Positions 48,624 to 57,903 of a stretch of 64,000 nt of DNA are shown here, piece after piece. The notes beneath the pieces were generated by a model. The model was not told the DNA's origin and did not search any database. It saw nothing but the letters and a program-made list of their open reading frames with translations. The position numbers and the translations under genes were made by a program. Origin of the DNA: ZC4RG30 sp965652645 (GTDB lineage: Bacteria; Pseudomonadota; Gammaproteobacteria; Steroidobacterales; Steroidobacteraceae); the NCBI GenBank assembly GCA_965652645.1, contig CBFGXE010000014.1:1-64000 (forward strand), given 5' to 3'. Positions within the stretch are counted from its first letter, which is position 1. Every line of letters begins with the position of its first letter.

Positions 48624-49385
48624 CTATTCCAGTGGCGTCTCGCGCGTCGGCAATATCGCGCGCCGGTTCGGGCGCCCGACCAGATCCAGGAAACGGTTGA
48701 ACACCGTCTCGGCCAGCGGCTGCATCTGCGCGATCTGCCGCCCCGTGGCCGCGCGGATCTGCTCCACGTCGTGGCCCAGGCCCGCCGCCTCCAGCTCCGC
48801 GCGATAGGACGGAATCGTCAGCCACCGCGCGATCAGCGCGGTGTCGGCCTCGAGGTGGAACTGGAACCCGTAGGCCTTCTCCCCGAACCGGAACGCCTGC
48901 TGCTCGCAGGTCTCGGTGCGCGCCAGCTGCACCGCGCCCGAGGGCAGCCCGAACGTGCAGCCATGCCACTGGAACACCGGCGCGCGCTCGCCCAGCACGC
49001 CCAGCACCGGGTCGCTGCGCCCATGCGCGGTGGTGTGCAGGTCATACCAGCCGATCTCATGCTGCCCATGCCGCCGCACCGGACCGCCCAGCACATGCGC
49101 CAGCAGCTGCGCGCCCAGGCAGATGCCCAGCACCGGCTTGTCCTGCTTCAGCGCCTTCTCGATGGCCAGCAGTTCGGTCTTCAGGTGCGGGTAGCGGTCC
49201 TGCTCCTCCACGTTCATCGGCCCGCCGAGCACAATCAGCCCGCGGTAGCGGTCCACGTCCGGCTGCGCATCCGGGTTGCGCTGGAAGTTGTGGAAGCGGA
49301 TGCGATGCCCGCGTGCGCGGATGCGGGCATCCAGCGTGCCCAGCGGCTCGGCAGCCACGTGCTGGAAGACGAGCAGGCGCGACAT
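48624..49385 (-). CDS. Class I glutamine amidotransferase-like protein
   Basis: A 253-residue protein resembling the GATase domain of GMP synthase but standing alone. The nucleophile is C89 in LGICLGAQLLA and the His-x-Glu pair is in FQFHLEAD near 178. Stand-alone members include gamma-glutamyl-compound hydrolases and proteins of unknown substrate, so the reaction is not assigned. It is next to xseA on the same strand, one base apart. Confidence 0.88.
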   Translation of the reverse strand: MSRLLVFQHVAAEPLGTLDARIRARGHRIRFHNFQRNPDAQPDVDRYRGLIVLGGPMNVEEQDRYPHLKTELLAIEKALKQDKPVLGICLGAQLLAHVLGGPVRRHGQHEIGWYDLHTTAHGRSDPVLGVLGERAPVFQWHGCTFGLPSGAVQLARTETCEQQAFRFGEKAYGFQFHLEADTALIARWLTIPSYRAELEAAGLGHDVEQIRAATGRQIAQMQPLAETVFNRFLDLVGRPNRRAILPTRETPLE

Positions 49386-49386
49386 G

Positions 49387-50595
49387 TTATTCCCGCGTGC
49401 CGGTCACCGTGGCGCGCACGATGCCGCGCCTGAGGCGCGCCTCGATCGCATCACCCGCGCGCACCTCATCCGCATCCATCAGCGCGCGCCCATCAGGACC
49501 GGTGACGATGGCATAACCACGCTCCAGCGTGGCCAGCGGGCTGATGGCATCCAGCCCCCGCCGCGACAGCAACAGCTTCTGCTCGGCGCGCACCAGCGTG
49601 GCATCCAGCCCGCGGCGCAACCTCAGGTCCAGTTCATCCAGCCGCTGCACCTGCTGCAGCAGCCGGTTGCCCGGGTGCGCTCGTGCCAGCCGCTGGTCCA
49701 GCACGCCGAAACGCTCGAAGGCGCGCGTGATCCGCTGCCCGGCGAGCTGCCGCAGCCGGCGATGTGCATTGGCCAGCGCCGTGAGCAGCGTGCGCCGGTC
49801 CGGCACCACCAGCTCTGCCGCACCCGATGGCGTGGGCGCACGCACGTCGGCTGCGAAGTCGGCGATGGTGAAGTCGATCTCATGCCCCACGCCCGACACC
49901 ACCGGCACACGCGAACGACGGATGGCGCGCGCCACGCGTTCGTCATTGAAGCACCAGAGGTCCTCAATCGAACCACCGCCGCGCGCGAGGAGGATCACGT
50001 CCACATCCTCGCGCGCCGAGGCCACGTCCAGCGCCGCCACGATGGATTCGGTGGCCGCCGCACCCTGCACCGGCGTGGGAATCACCAGCACATCCGCCGG
50101 CGGAAAGCGCCGCGCCAGGATGTGCAGCACATCGCGCACCGCTGCGCCCGTGGGCGAGGTCACCACCGCGATCCTGCGCGGCATGGCTGGCAGCGGGCGC
50201 TTCAGCGCCGCGTCGAACAATCCTTCCGCCGCGAGCTTTGCCTTCAGCTTCTCGAACTCGCGCTTCAGTGCGCCTTCGCCGGCGTCTTCCATCAGCTCGG
50301 CGATCAGCTGGTAGTCGCCGCGCGGCTCATACAGGCTCACCCGCCCGCGCACCAGCACGTGCAGGCCGTCCTTCGGACGGAAACGCACGCCATTGTTGCG
50401 CGCCCTGAACATCGCGCAGCGCACCTGCGCGTCGCGGTCCTTCAGCGTGAAATACCAGTGGCCGGATGAGGGCGAGGCGAAGTTCGACAGCTCTCCCTCC
50501 ACCCACAGCGGGGGCAGGCCGGATTCCAGCAGCGCGCGGGCCTCGGCATTGAGGCGGCCTACGGTATAGATATCGCGCTCGGCGCGGGCGTTCAT
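49387..50595 (-). CDS. xseA: Exodeoxyribonuclease VII large subunit
   Basis: Catalytic subunit of the bidirectional single-strand exonuclease. The 402-residue protein has an N-terminal OB fold (YTVGRLNAEARALLESG, WVEGELSNF), the catalytic region with VVTSPTGAAVRDVLHIL, LARGGGSIEDLWCFND and SGVGHEIDFTIADF, and a helical C-terminus. ATG at 50595 gives MNARAERDIYTVG; the longer frame upstream is a Trp-rich shadow. xseB is not in the window. Confidence 0.96.
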   Translation of the reverse strand: MNARAERDIYTVGRLNAEARALLESGLPPLWVEGELSNFASPSSGHWYFTLKDRDAQVRCAMFRARNNGVRFRPKDGLHVLVRGRVSLYEPRGDYQLIAELMEDAGEGALKREFEKLKAKLAAEGLFDAALKRPLPAMPRRIAVVTSPTGAAVRDVLHILARRFPPADVLVIPTPVQGAAATESIVAALDVASAREDVDVILLARGGGSIEDLWCFNDERVARAIRRSRVPVVSGVGHEIDFTIADFAADVRAPTPSGAAELVVPDRRTLLTALANAHRRLRQLAGQRITRAFERFGVLDQRLARAHPGNRLLQQVQRLDELDLRLRRGLDATLVRAEQKLLLSRRGLDAISPLATLERGYAIVTGPDGRALMDADEVRAGDAIEARLRRGIVRATVTGTRE

Positions 50596-50608
50596 GCGCG
50601 GCAGTCTA

Positions 50609-51499
50609 TCAAGCGGCCGCCGCCACCAGCAGCGCCACCCCGGCCACCACCAGCACCATGCCCGCCACCGCACGCGGCGCCACGCGCTGGCGCATCATGT
50701 GGTGACCCACCGCCCAGGCGAACAACACTTCCACCAGCCCCAGCGTGCGCACATTCGCTGCGCTGGTGAGCGAGAACCCCAGGAACCAGAACTGTGAGGC
50801 CAGCGCCCCCATCAGCCCGGCCAGCACCGACTGCCGCCACAGCCTGAAGCTGCCCGCCAGCGCATCGCGCGCCACGGCCAGCATGTACACGCCCAGCAGC
50901 AGCGCCTGGATGCCCAGCGACCAGGCCAGCGTGAAGCTGGCGCGCAGCCAGTAGCCGCCGTCCTCCAGCGCCAGGATGCCGCCGCGGAAACCCACCGCCG
51001 CCAGGGCGAAGCTGCCGCCCGAGGCCACGCCCAGCAGCACCGGCGCCAGTCCCGCCGCCGTCCACTTCTCCCCCGGCTTCACCGCCATCAGCACCACGCC
51101 CAGCGTGGCCACCACGATGGCCACCGAACGCAGCAGCGTGAGTTCATCCCCCAGGATCAACAGGCCGAACACCGCGATCTGCACCGCCTCGGTCTTCGAC
51201 AGCGCCGTGGCCACCGAGAACGATCCGCCATGCATGGCCCGCAGCAGCAGCGCCGTGGCCAGGACCTGCGCCACCGCGCCACCGGCGGTGAACAGCAGGA
51301 AGCGCGGGGATATCGCTGGCAGCGCCGACTGCGTCACCAGCGCCGCCGCCGCCAGCAGCAGCAAGGCAAAGGGGAGCCCGAAGAGGAAGCGTACCTGCGT
51401 CGCCCCCAGCACGCCCAGCGACCGGGTGAGCCCGCTCTGCATGGCATTGCGCGCGGTCTGTGCCGCCGCGGCGAGCACGGTGCTGAGGATCCAGAGCAT
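50609..51499 (-). CDS. EamA/DMT-superfamily transporter
   Basis: A 296-residue inner-membrane protein with about ten hydrophobic helices in two internally repeated EamA halves. The ends of the halves (RSVAIVVATLGVVLMAVKPG and RAVAGMVLVVAGVALLVAAA) show the repeat. The substrate is unknown; relatives export amino acids or metabolites. It lies 13 nt upstream of xseA on the same strand. Confidence 0.88.
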   Translation of the reverse strand: MLWILSTVLAAAAQTARNAMQSGLTRSLGVLGATQVRFLFGLPFALLLLAAAALVTQSALPAISPRFLLFTAGGAVAQVLATALLLRAMHGGSFSVATALSKTEAVQIAVFGLLILGDELTLLRSVAIVVATLGVVLMAVKPGEKWTAAGLAPVLLGVASGGSFALAAVGFRGGILALEDGGYWLRASFTLAWSLGIQALLLGVYMLAVARDALAGSFRLWRQSVLAGLMGALASQFWFLGFSLTSAANVRTLGLVEVLFAWAVGHHMMRQRVAPRAVAGMVLVVAGVALLVAAAA

Positions 51500-51675
51500 G
51501 GGAGGGCAGGGGTGGTGGGGGCCGCCGCAGTCTAGCCCATGGCCGGTAGCGCATTACGCGCCTGCCGGAATCAATCCTTAACCCCTTGCGGCCCGTCCTT
51601 CCGTACTAACCTAGCGGGTAAAGTGGCCGGCGCCCCGGACAGGGAGCGCCGGCCCGGACAACAAAGGGTGAATGC

Positions 51676-54600
51676 ATGCGGCACGCTATCCGACTTCTGA
51701 TGGCCTGGCTGGCGATCTGGACCACGATGCAGGCCCATGCGGCCGCGCCCGTCCCCGAACCTCTGCGCGAATGGCAGGCCTGGGTGCTGCAGGGACAGGA
51801 GTTCCGCGCCTGCCCCTTCCTCGCCACGCGCACGCCCGGCGACGCCAGCGCCCACGTCTGCGCCTGGCCCGGCGCGCTCAGCCTCGACCTCGGCGCCAGT
51901 GGCGGCAGCTTCCGCCAGCGCTGGCAGGTGCATGCCGAGAGCTGGGTGCGCCTGCCCGGGAGCCTTGAGCACTGGCCACGCGACCTTCGCCTCGATGGCG
52001 CCACCGCCGCCGTGGTCGCACGCGAAGGTGTGCCGCAGGTCTTCCTCGCTCCCGGCACGCACGAGATCACCGGCCGCTTCGCCTGGGACACCCGCCCCGA
52101 GCAGCTGCCGGTTCCCGCGCAGACCGCCATCGTGCAGCTCACCCTCGACGGTCGCGCCGTCGCGCAGCCCGAGCGCCCCGGCGGCGCCGTGTGGCTGGGC
52201 CAGCGCCGGGAGGCAGTGGAACGCGAGCAGCTCGACCTCACCGTGCACCGCCTGCTGCGCGATGACATCCCCGCGCGACTCATCACCCGCATCTCGCTGT
52301 ATGTGTCCGGCGCCGGCCGCGAAGTGCTGGTGGGACCGGTGTTGCCCGCAGGCTTCGTGCCCCTGGCGCTCGAGGGCGACCTGCCCGCGCGTCTTGAATC
52401 CGACGGCCGCCTGCGCGTGCAGCTGCGTCCTGGCCGCTTCACGCTGATGCTGGAGGCACGCGGTCCCGCCGTGGCGCAGGCCATCACCCGCCCCGAAGCC
52501 GCCGCGCCCTGGCCCGCCGAGGAAGTCTGGAGCTTCCAGGGCGTCGACCGCCTGCGCGTCGCCGCTCCCGAAGGCGCCGAGAGCATCGATCCCGCCCAGG
52601 CCAATGTGCCCGGGCAGTGGCAGGCCTTCCCCGCCTTCCGCCTGCCTGCCGGCGGATCGCTCGCCGTGGGCGAACGCAGCCGCGCGCTCGCCAATCCCGA
52701 CGACAACCAGCTCGAGCTCTCGCGCCAGATCTGGCTGGACTTCAACCACGACGGCTACACCGTCACCGACCACATCAACGGCCGCCTGAACCGCGACTGG
52801 CGCCTCGACATGGCGCCGCCCTACCTGCTGGAAAGCGCCAGGGCAGGGGAGCAGAACCTGCTGGTCACCGCCGCGCCCGACGATGCCTCCGGCGTCGAAC
52901 TGCGCGACCGTTTCCTGCAGCTCTCCACCATCGCGCGCGTGGCAGGCGCACGCGCCAGCCAGCCTGCCACCGGCTGGTCCACGCGCTTCGAAAACGCCAG
53001 CGGCGAGCTGCACCTGCCGCCCGGCCACCGCCTGCTCGCCGCCCCCGGCGCCGACTTCGCCATCGGCTCGTGGATCGACGGCTGGGGCCTGTGGAACCTG
53101 TTCGGCGTGCTGGTGGTGATCGTGCTCGCCCACTGGGTGGGCGGCCGCGTCGTTGCCGTCGCGGCCGCCGTCGCGCTGCTGCTGCTCTACCAGGATGCCC
53201 CGCCGATGATCTGGCTCTGGGCCAACGCCATCGCCGCCATCGCGTTGTTCCGTGCCGCGCCCGAAGGCCGGCTGCGCGCCTTTGCCGCGCGTTATCGCGT
53301 GGTGAGTTTCGTCATCCTCGCACTGGCGCTGCTGCCGCTGCTGATCGGCCAGCTGCGCCTCGCCTTCTATCCGCAGCTCGACGCCACCAGCTATTCCTAC
53401 GGACCCATGGGCGGCGGATTCGGGGGCGCGGCAAACTCCGGCATCGCGGTCGACAGGGTCGACGAGATGGCCCTCGCACCCGGGCCGGCCGCACCGCCGC
53501 CACCCTTGGCCACGCGCGCCCCGCTGCCGGGCGAGGGAGCGGCGCAGTCCGGGAAGGCCGAGGCCGACGCGCAGTCTTCACGCCGCCAGCTCTACAGCAG
53601 CATCGCCAACCGCTATGCCGCCGGCACGCTGCTGCAGGCCGGCCCCGGCGTGCCCGCCTGGCAGTTCAAGACTTACCAGTACGGCTGGTCCGGTCCCGTG
53701 GAGCCCGGACAAGAGGTGCGTTTCATCTGGCTCGGCCCCGTCGCCATGGGCATCTGGCGCATCCTCGGTGTGCTCGCCACCGCGCTGTTCGCGCTGCTGC
53801 TGGCGCGCGGCGCATTCCGCTTCAGCCTCAATGTCCCCGGCCTGCCGCCTTCGCTGCGGCGCGCGCTGGGCGGCACTGCAGCCGTGGCAGTGGCCGCAAT
53901 GCTCGCACTGCCCGCCACACCCGCGCAGGCCCAGGCCATTCCATCGCAGGACCTGCTCAACGAACTGCGCAACCGCCTCACCGCGCCGCCCGCCTGCCGC
54001 AACAACTGCGCCGAGGTCGCCTCGGCCACCGTGCGCGCCAGCGGCGATCGCCTCGAAGTGAACCTCACCGTCAGCGCGCTCACCGACGTGGCGGTGGCGC
54101 TGCCCCAGGCCGGCGACCGCTGGCAGCTCGAGCGCGTGGAAGTGGACGGCCGCGCCGCGCCCTTCGTGATGCGCGAGTCCGACACCTCCGCCTGGCTGCC
54201 GCTCACCCGTGGCGCGCACCAGGTCACGCTCTCAGGCCGCCTCGCCAATGCCGAGACCGTGCAGCTTGGCTTTCCGCAGCCGCCGCGCGCCATCAGCGTG
54301 AGCACCAATGGCTGGGATGCCGCCGGCATCACCAACGGCCGCCTGCTCTCAGGTTCACTGGAGCTGATCCGCCGCCGCGCTGCCGGCACCGCCGCCGCGG
54401 ACCTCGCCGCCAGCGAGTTCCCCGCCTTCGTGCAGCTCACGCGCAGCTTCAGCCTCGACCTCGACTGGAGCATCCACAGCACGGTGGAGCGCATCGCCCC
54501 GCGCGCCGCGCCGCTGCAGGTGGAGATTCCGCTGGTGCCGGGCGAGTCCGTGCTCAGCGCCGGCGCCACCGTGCGCGACGGCCGCATCACCGCCGCGCTG

Positions 54601-55800
54601 GGGCGTGGCGAGCAGGCCTTCGCCTGGGATTCGCTGCTCCAGCGCAGCGAGACCCTGGCCCTCACGCTGCCGGCCGATGCCGCGCGCAGCGAACACTGGA
54701 TCTTCGCCGTGGGCCCCGAGTGGCACCTCACCTTCGATGGCCTGCCGCCCTCGCTGCCCGAGACCGACACCGGCCAGTGGATCTACCACTTCGTGCCGCG
54801 CGCCGGCGAGACCCTGAACCTCACCATCACGCGCCCCGCGCCTGCGCCCGGCCGCACACTGGCCATCGACTCCGTCGAACATCGCAGCGAGATCGGCAAG
54901 CGCTCGCTCACCGGCGCGCTCACCCTGCAATACCGCAGCACCCAGGCCGGACGCCACACGCTCACGTTGCCCGAGGACCTGCGCGTGACGCAGGTGCTCA
55001 TCGACGGCGAATCCGTCCCCGTGCGACCCGACAACGGCCAGCTGCCCCTGGCGCTGCTTGCCGGCACGCACAACGTGCGCATCGACTGGACCGCGCCACG
55101 CGGCGCCGGCGTCATCGCGCGCCCCGACGCCATCGACCTCGGCACGCCGGCCAGCAACGTCACTACTTTGGTCACGCTGCCCGCCGACCGCTGGCCGCTG
55201 TTCGCGCGTGGCGCCGGCGTTGGCACCGCCATCCTCTACTGGGGGGAGCTGGTGATCTTCGCGCTGGTGGCCTTCGCGCTCTCGCGCTGGCGCCGCTCGC
55301 CGCTGAAGTTCCATGAGTGGCTGCTGCTGGGCCTCGGCCTCTCCACGCTGTCCTGGCCGGTGTTCGCCACCGTGGCCGCCTGGCTGCTGCTGATGCGCTG
55401 GCGCGAGGGCTGGAACCACGGCCCTACCGGCCGCCTGGCCTTCCACGCCGTGCAGGCGCTGCTGGCCGTGTTCACCGTGATTGCCATCAGCAGCCTCGTG
55501 TTCTCCGGCGTGCGCTTCGGCTTGCTGGCCACGCCCGACATGCGCCTCGACGCCCCGGCCGGCCTCTACCACGGCGGTTTCCAGTGGTTCCTCGACCGCA
55601 GCGCCGCCACGCTGCCCGTGCCGGCCGTGATCAGCGTGCCCCTGTGGGTGTACCGCCTGCTGATGTTCGCCTGGGCCGCGTGGATCGCCGTGCAGCTGCG
55701 CCACTGGCTGCCCGCCGCGTGGCGCGCCTGGACCGCTGGGGGCTTCTGGCGCGGCAAGCTGGCCACGCCGCCGCCCGCGCCGCGCACTCCGGCGGCCTGA
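51676..55800 (+). CDS. Large multi-domain envelope protein of unknown function (1374 residues)
   Basis: I do not recognise the family. Features by residue: signal peptide 1-24 (MQAHAAA), a beta-rich exported domain about 25-465, three or four membrane helices about 470-560, a Gly/Pro/Ala linker about 570-630, another helix about 685-715, and a signal-like helix about 730-752 ending TPAQAQA. A second exported domain with a CRNNC motif near 768 extends to about 1175, then four or five helices follow to 1350. The two halves each look like signal plus ectodomain plus helices, suggesting fusion of two membrane-anchored proteins. A purine-rich AAAGGGTG precedes the ATG. Confidence 0.7.
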   Translation: MRHAIRLLMAWLAIWTTMQAHAAAPVPEPLREWQAWVLQGQEFRACPFLATRTPGDASAHVCAWPGALSLDLGASGGSFRQRWQVHAESWVRLPGSLEHWPRDLRLDGATAAVVAREGVPQVFLAPGTHEITGRFAWDTRPEQLPVPAQTAIVQLTLDGRAVAQPERPGGAVWLGQRREAVEREQLDLTVHRLLRDDIPARLITRISLYVSGAGREVLVGPVLPAGFVPLALEGDLPARLESDGRLRVQLRPGRFTLMLEARGPAVAQAITRPEAAAPWPAEEVWSFQGVDRLRVAAPEGAESIDPAQANVPGQWQAFPAFRLPAGGSLAVGERSRALANPDDNQLELSRQIWLDFNHDGYTVTDHINGRLNRDWRLDMAPPYLLESARAGEQNLLVTAAPDDASGVELRDRFLQLSTIARVAGARASQPATGWSTRFENASGELHLPPGHRLLAAPGADFAIGSWIDGWGLWNLFGVLVVIVLAHWVGGRVVAVAAAVALLLLYQDAPPMIWLWANAIAAIALFRAAPEGRLRAFAARYRVVSFVILALALLPLLIGQLRLAFYPQLDATSYSYGPMGGGFGGAANSGIAVDRVDEMALAPGPAAPPPPLATRAPLPGEGAAQSGKAEADAQSSRRQLYSSIANRYAAGTLLQAGPGVPAWQFKTYQYGWSGPVEPGQEVRFIWLGPVAMGIWRILGVLATALFALLLARGAFRFSLNVPGLPPSLRRALGGTAAVAVAAMLALPATPAQAQAIPSQDLLNELRNRLTAPPACRNNCAEVASATVRASGDRLEVNLTVSALTDVAVALPQAGDRWQLERVEVDGRAAPFVMRESDTSAWLPLTRGAHQVTLSGRLANAETVQLGFPQPPRAISVSTNGWDAAGITNGRLLSGSLELIRRRAAGTAAADLAASEFPAFVQLTRSFSLDLDWSIHSTVERIAPRAAPLQVEIPLVPGESVLSAGATVRDGRITAALGRGEQAFAWDSLLQRSETLALTLPADAARSEHWIFAVGPEWHLTFDGLPPSLPETDTGQWIYHFVPRAGETLNLTITRPAPAPGRTLAIDSVEHRSEIGKRSLTGALTLQYRSTQAGRHTLTLPEDLRVTQVLIDGESVPVRPDNGQLPLALLAGTHNVRIDWTAPRGAGVIARPDAIDLGTPASNVTTLVTLPADRWPLFARGAGVGTAILYWGELVIFALVAFALSRWRRSPLKFHEWLLLGLGLSTLSWPVFATVAAWLLLMRWREGWNHGPTGRLAFHAVQALLAVFTVIAISSLVFSGVRFGLLATPDMRLDAPAGLYHGGFQWFLDRSAATLPVPAVISVPLWVYRLLMFAWAAWIAVQLRHWLPAAWRAWTAGGFWRGKLATPPPAPRTPAA

Positions 55801-55812
55801 GCGGCGTTCCCG

Positions 55813-55841
55813 CCCGCGTCCGGGGCCATCCCCGGCGCGGG
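55813..55841 (+). terminator. Strong GC hairpin between the large envelope gene and guaB
   Basis: CCCGCG (55813-55818) and CCGGGG (55820-55825) pair with CCCCGG (55830-55835) and CGCGGG (55836-55841), leaving one bulged T and a CCAT loop. It begins 13 nt after the stop codon. No T-tract follows, but the 12-bp stem could end the upstream transcript or insulate guaB. Confidence 0.55.
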
Positions 55842-55849
55842 TGCGCGGG

Positions 55850-55878
55850 TTTACCCGACCTGCGTACCCGCGTAAAAT
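55850..55878 (+). promoter_or_regulatory. guaB promoter predicting a leaderless mRNA
   Basis: TTTACC (55850-55855) and TAAAAT (55873-55878) are separated by 17 bp. The expected transcription start, 6-7 nt beyond the -10, falls on or next to the guaB ATG at 55884. No Shine-Dalgarno sequence precedes the ATG. Confidence 0.55.
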
Positions 55879-55883
55879 GGGAC

Positions 55884-57350
55884 ATGGAAATCCTCGAACA
55901 AGCCCTGACTTTCGACGACGTCCTGCTGGTTCCCGCAGCCTCGTCCGTCCTCCCCCGCGAAATCGACCTCGGCGCCCAGCTCACGCGCAGCGTGCGGCTC
56001 GGCATCCCCATCCTCTCGGCCGCCATGGACACGGTCACCGAGGCCCGCCTCGCCATCACCATGGCGCAGGAAGGCGGCATGGGCATCGTGCACAAGAACA
56101 TGACCATCGAAGCGCAGGCGCGTGAAGTGGCCAAGGTCAAGAAGCACGAAGCCGGCGTCATCCGCGACCCCATCAGCGTGTCGCCCGACATGACCATCCG
56201 CCAGGTGATCGAGCTCACCCACTCGCGCGGCATCTCCGGCGTGCCGGTGGTGCAGGGCAAGCAGCCCGTGGGCATCGTCACCCACCGCGACCTGCGTTTC
56301 GAGACCCAGCTCGATGCGCCCGTGTCCACGGTCATGACCCCGCGTGACCAGCTGGTCACCGTGAAGGAGGGCGCCTCCAAGGATGAAGTGCTCGCCCTGT
56401 TGCACAAGCACCGCATCGAGAAGGTGCTGGTGGTCAACAACGGCTTCGAGCTCACCGGCCTGATCACGGTGAAGGACATCCAGAAGGCCAAGGACTTCCC
56501 GCGCGCCAGCAAGGATGAGAACGGCCGCCTGCGCGTCGGCGCCGCCGTCGGCACCACGCACGACACGCTCGATCGCGTCGCGGCGCTGAAGGAAGCCGGC
56601 GTCGACGTGGTCGTGGTCGACACCGCCCACGGCCACACCCAGTGGGTGCTCGACACCGTGAAGGCGGTGAAGCAGAAGTGGCCCGAACTGCAGGTGATCG
56701 GCGGCAACATCGTCACCGCCGAAGCCGCGCTCGACCTGGTGAAGGTCGGCGCCGATGGCGTGAAGGTGGGCATCGGCCCCGGCTCCATCTGCACCACGCG
56801 CATCGTCGCCGGCGTCGGCGTGCCGCAGATCACCGCCGTGGCCAACGTGGCCAAGGCGCTGGAAGGCACCGGCGTGCCGCTGATCGCCGACGGCGGCATC
56901 CGCTACTCCGGCGACATCGCCAAGGCCCTGTCGGCCGGCGCGCACGTGGTGATGATCGGCGGCCTGTTTGCCGGCACCGAAGAGTCGCCGGGCGAGGTGG
57001 AGCTCTACCAGGGCGCCAGCTACAAGCAGTACCGCGGCATGGGATCGCTCGGCGCCATGGCCGCCAAGCACGGCAGCGCCGACCGTTATTTCCAGGACGG
57101 CAGCAGCGAGCTGGAGAAGCTGGTGCCAGAGGGCATCGAGGGACGCGTGCTCTACAAGGGCAGCCTGGTCTCCATCCTCTACCAGCTCACCGGCGGCCTG
57201 CGCGCGGCGATGGTCTATACCGGCACGCGCTCAGTGCAGGAGATGCGGACGAAGACCAAGTTCGTGCGGATCACCGGCGCGGGCATGCGCGAGAGCCATG
57301 TGCATGACGTGCAGATGATGAAGGAACCGCCGAATTACCGGATTTCGTGA
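55884..57350 (+). CDS. guaB: Inosine-5'-monophosphate dehydrogenase
   Basis: First committed step of GMP synthesis, IMP to XMP with NAD+. The 488-residue protein has ALTFDDVLLVPAASSVLPRE at the N-terminus, a CBS pair at about 90-205, the catalytic C303 in GIGPGSICTTRIV, and the flap EGIEGRVLYKG. ATG at 55884 gives the standard start MEILEQALTFDD. Downstream, two antisense small genes separate it from guaA, with which it usually forms an operon. Confidence 0.97.
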   Translation: MEILEQALTFDDVLLVPAASSVLPREIDLGAQLTRSVRLGIPILSAAMDTVTEARLAITMAQEGGMGIVHKNMTIEAQAREVAKVKKHEAGVIRDPISVSPDMTIRQVIELTHSRGISGVPVVQGKQPVGIVTHRDLRFETQLDAPVSTVMTPRDQLVTVKEGASKDEVLALLHKHRIEKVLVVNNGFELTGLITVKDIQKAKDFPRASKDENGRLRVGAAVGTTHDTLDRVAALKEAGVDVVVVDTAHGHTQWVLDTVKAVKQKWPELQVIGGNIVTAEAALDLVKVGADGVKVGIGPGSICTTRIVAGVGVPQITAVANVAKALEGTGVPLIADGGIRYSGDIAKALSAGAHVVMIGGLFAGTEESPGEVELYQGASYKQYRGMGSLGAMAAKHGSADRYFQDGSSELEKLVPEGIEGRVLYKGSLVSILYQLTGGLRAAMVYTGTRSVQEMRTKTKFVRITGAGMRESHVHDVQMMKEPPNYRIS

Positions 57351-57366
57351 GGAGAAAGTGAGGGCG

Positions 57367-57813
57367 TCAGCGCAAAGCGATGATGGTTCCGAGGATCGCG
57401 CAGATGAGCACAACGGATGTCGCCATCATCTTGCCGGTCAGAATGACAAGCCTGGATTCCAGCTTTTCGAGCCTGCCTTCAAGGTTGGACCAGAGATGCT
57501 TCATGTCCGATCTCACCATCTCGAGATCCTTCGAGACGAGTTCGCGAAGTCCCGTCCATTCAGCCTTCGTGATGGTCTGAAGATTTGCGATGTCCGCCTT
57601 GGTGGCGGCCTGAAGGTTTGCAATGTCCGCCTTGGTGGCGGCCTGAAGGTTTGCAATGTCCGCCTTCGTGGCCGCCTGAAGGTGTGCGATGTCCGCCTTG
57701 GTTGCGAGCTTGTCCATCATCTCCCGCTCGAGGGCGTCGATGACAGCTTTGGCCTTTTCGTCGGGAACGTTGATGCTCACGAGCGCGTCATACAGGGAAT
57801 AAACCACACCCAT
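57367..57813 (-). CDS. Coiled-coil protein with tandem 11-residue repeats and C-terminal membrane helix
   Basis: A 148-residue protein of the DUF1640-like kind. Residues 1-35 are a helical head (MGVVYSLYDALVSINVPDEK). Then four near-identical 11-residue repeats (ATKADIANLQA) form a coiled coil, a second coiled coil (MVRSDMKHLWSNLEGRLEKLE) follows, and a membrane helix at about 128-147 ends the protein. ATG at 57813 with upstream GAGGTG is a better start than the one 15 codons earlier. Function unknown. Composition is visibly lower in GC than guaB and guaA, suggesting acquisition. Confidence 0.78.
   Translation of the reverse strand: MGVVYSLYDALVSINVPDEKAKAVIDALEREMMDKLATKADIAHLQAATKADIANLQAATKADIANLQAATKADIANLQTITKAEWTGLRELVSKDLEMVRSDMKHLWSNLEGRLEKLESRLVILTGKMMATSVVLICAILGTIIALR
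57583..57714. repeat. 33-bp tandem repeat, four copies
   Basis: Four head-to-tail copies of a 33-bp unit (57583-57615, 57616-57648, 57649-57681, 57682-57714). The second and third differ at only a few bases; the outer copies are more diverged. Because 33 is a multiple of three, each copy adds one 11-residue coiled-coil repeat to the minus-strand protein, so copy number can vary without frameshift. Confidence 0.85.
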
Positions 57814-57903
57814 TGCCCACCTCAGGTTCGTGATGACCAGGACAAAGTGTCCTTCCATCCGCAGTCGAGTGGGTGCCGTCTAAATCGTGTGTTTCGTCAG
57901 AAT

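Noticed and set aside
57583..57714. Possible CRISPR array because of several 33-bp repeats
   Set aside because: The repeats are directly adjacent without spacers, diverge at the edges, and encode an in-frame coiled-coil protein. No cas genes are present.
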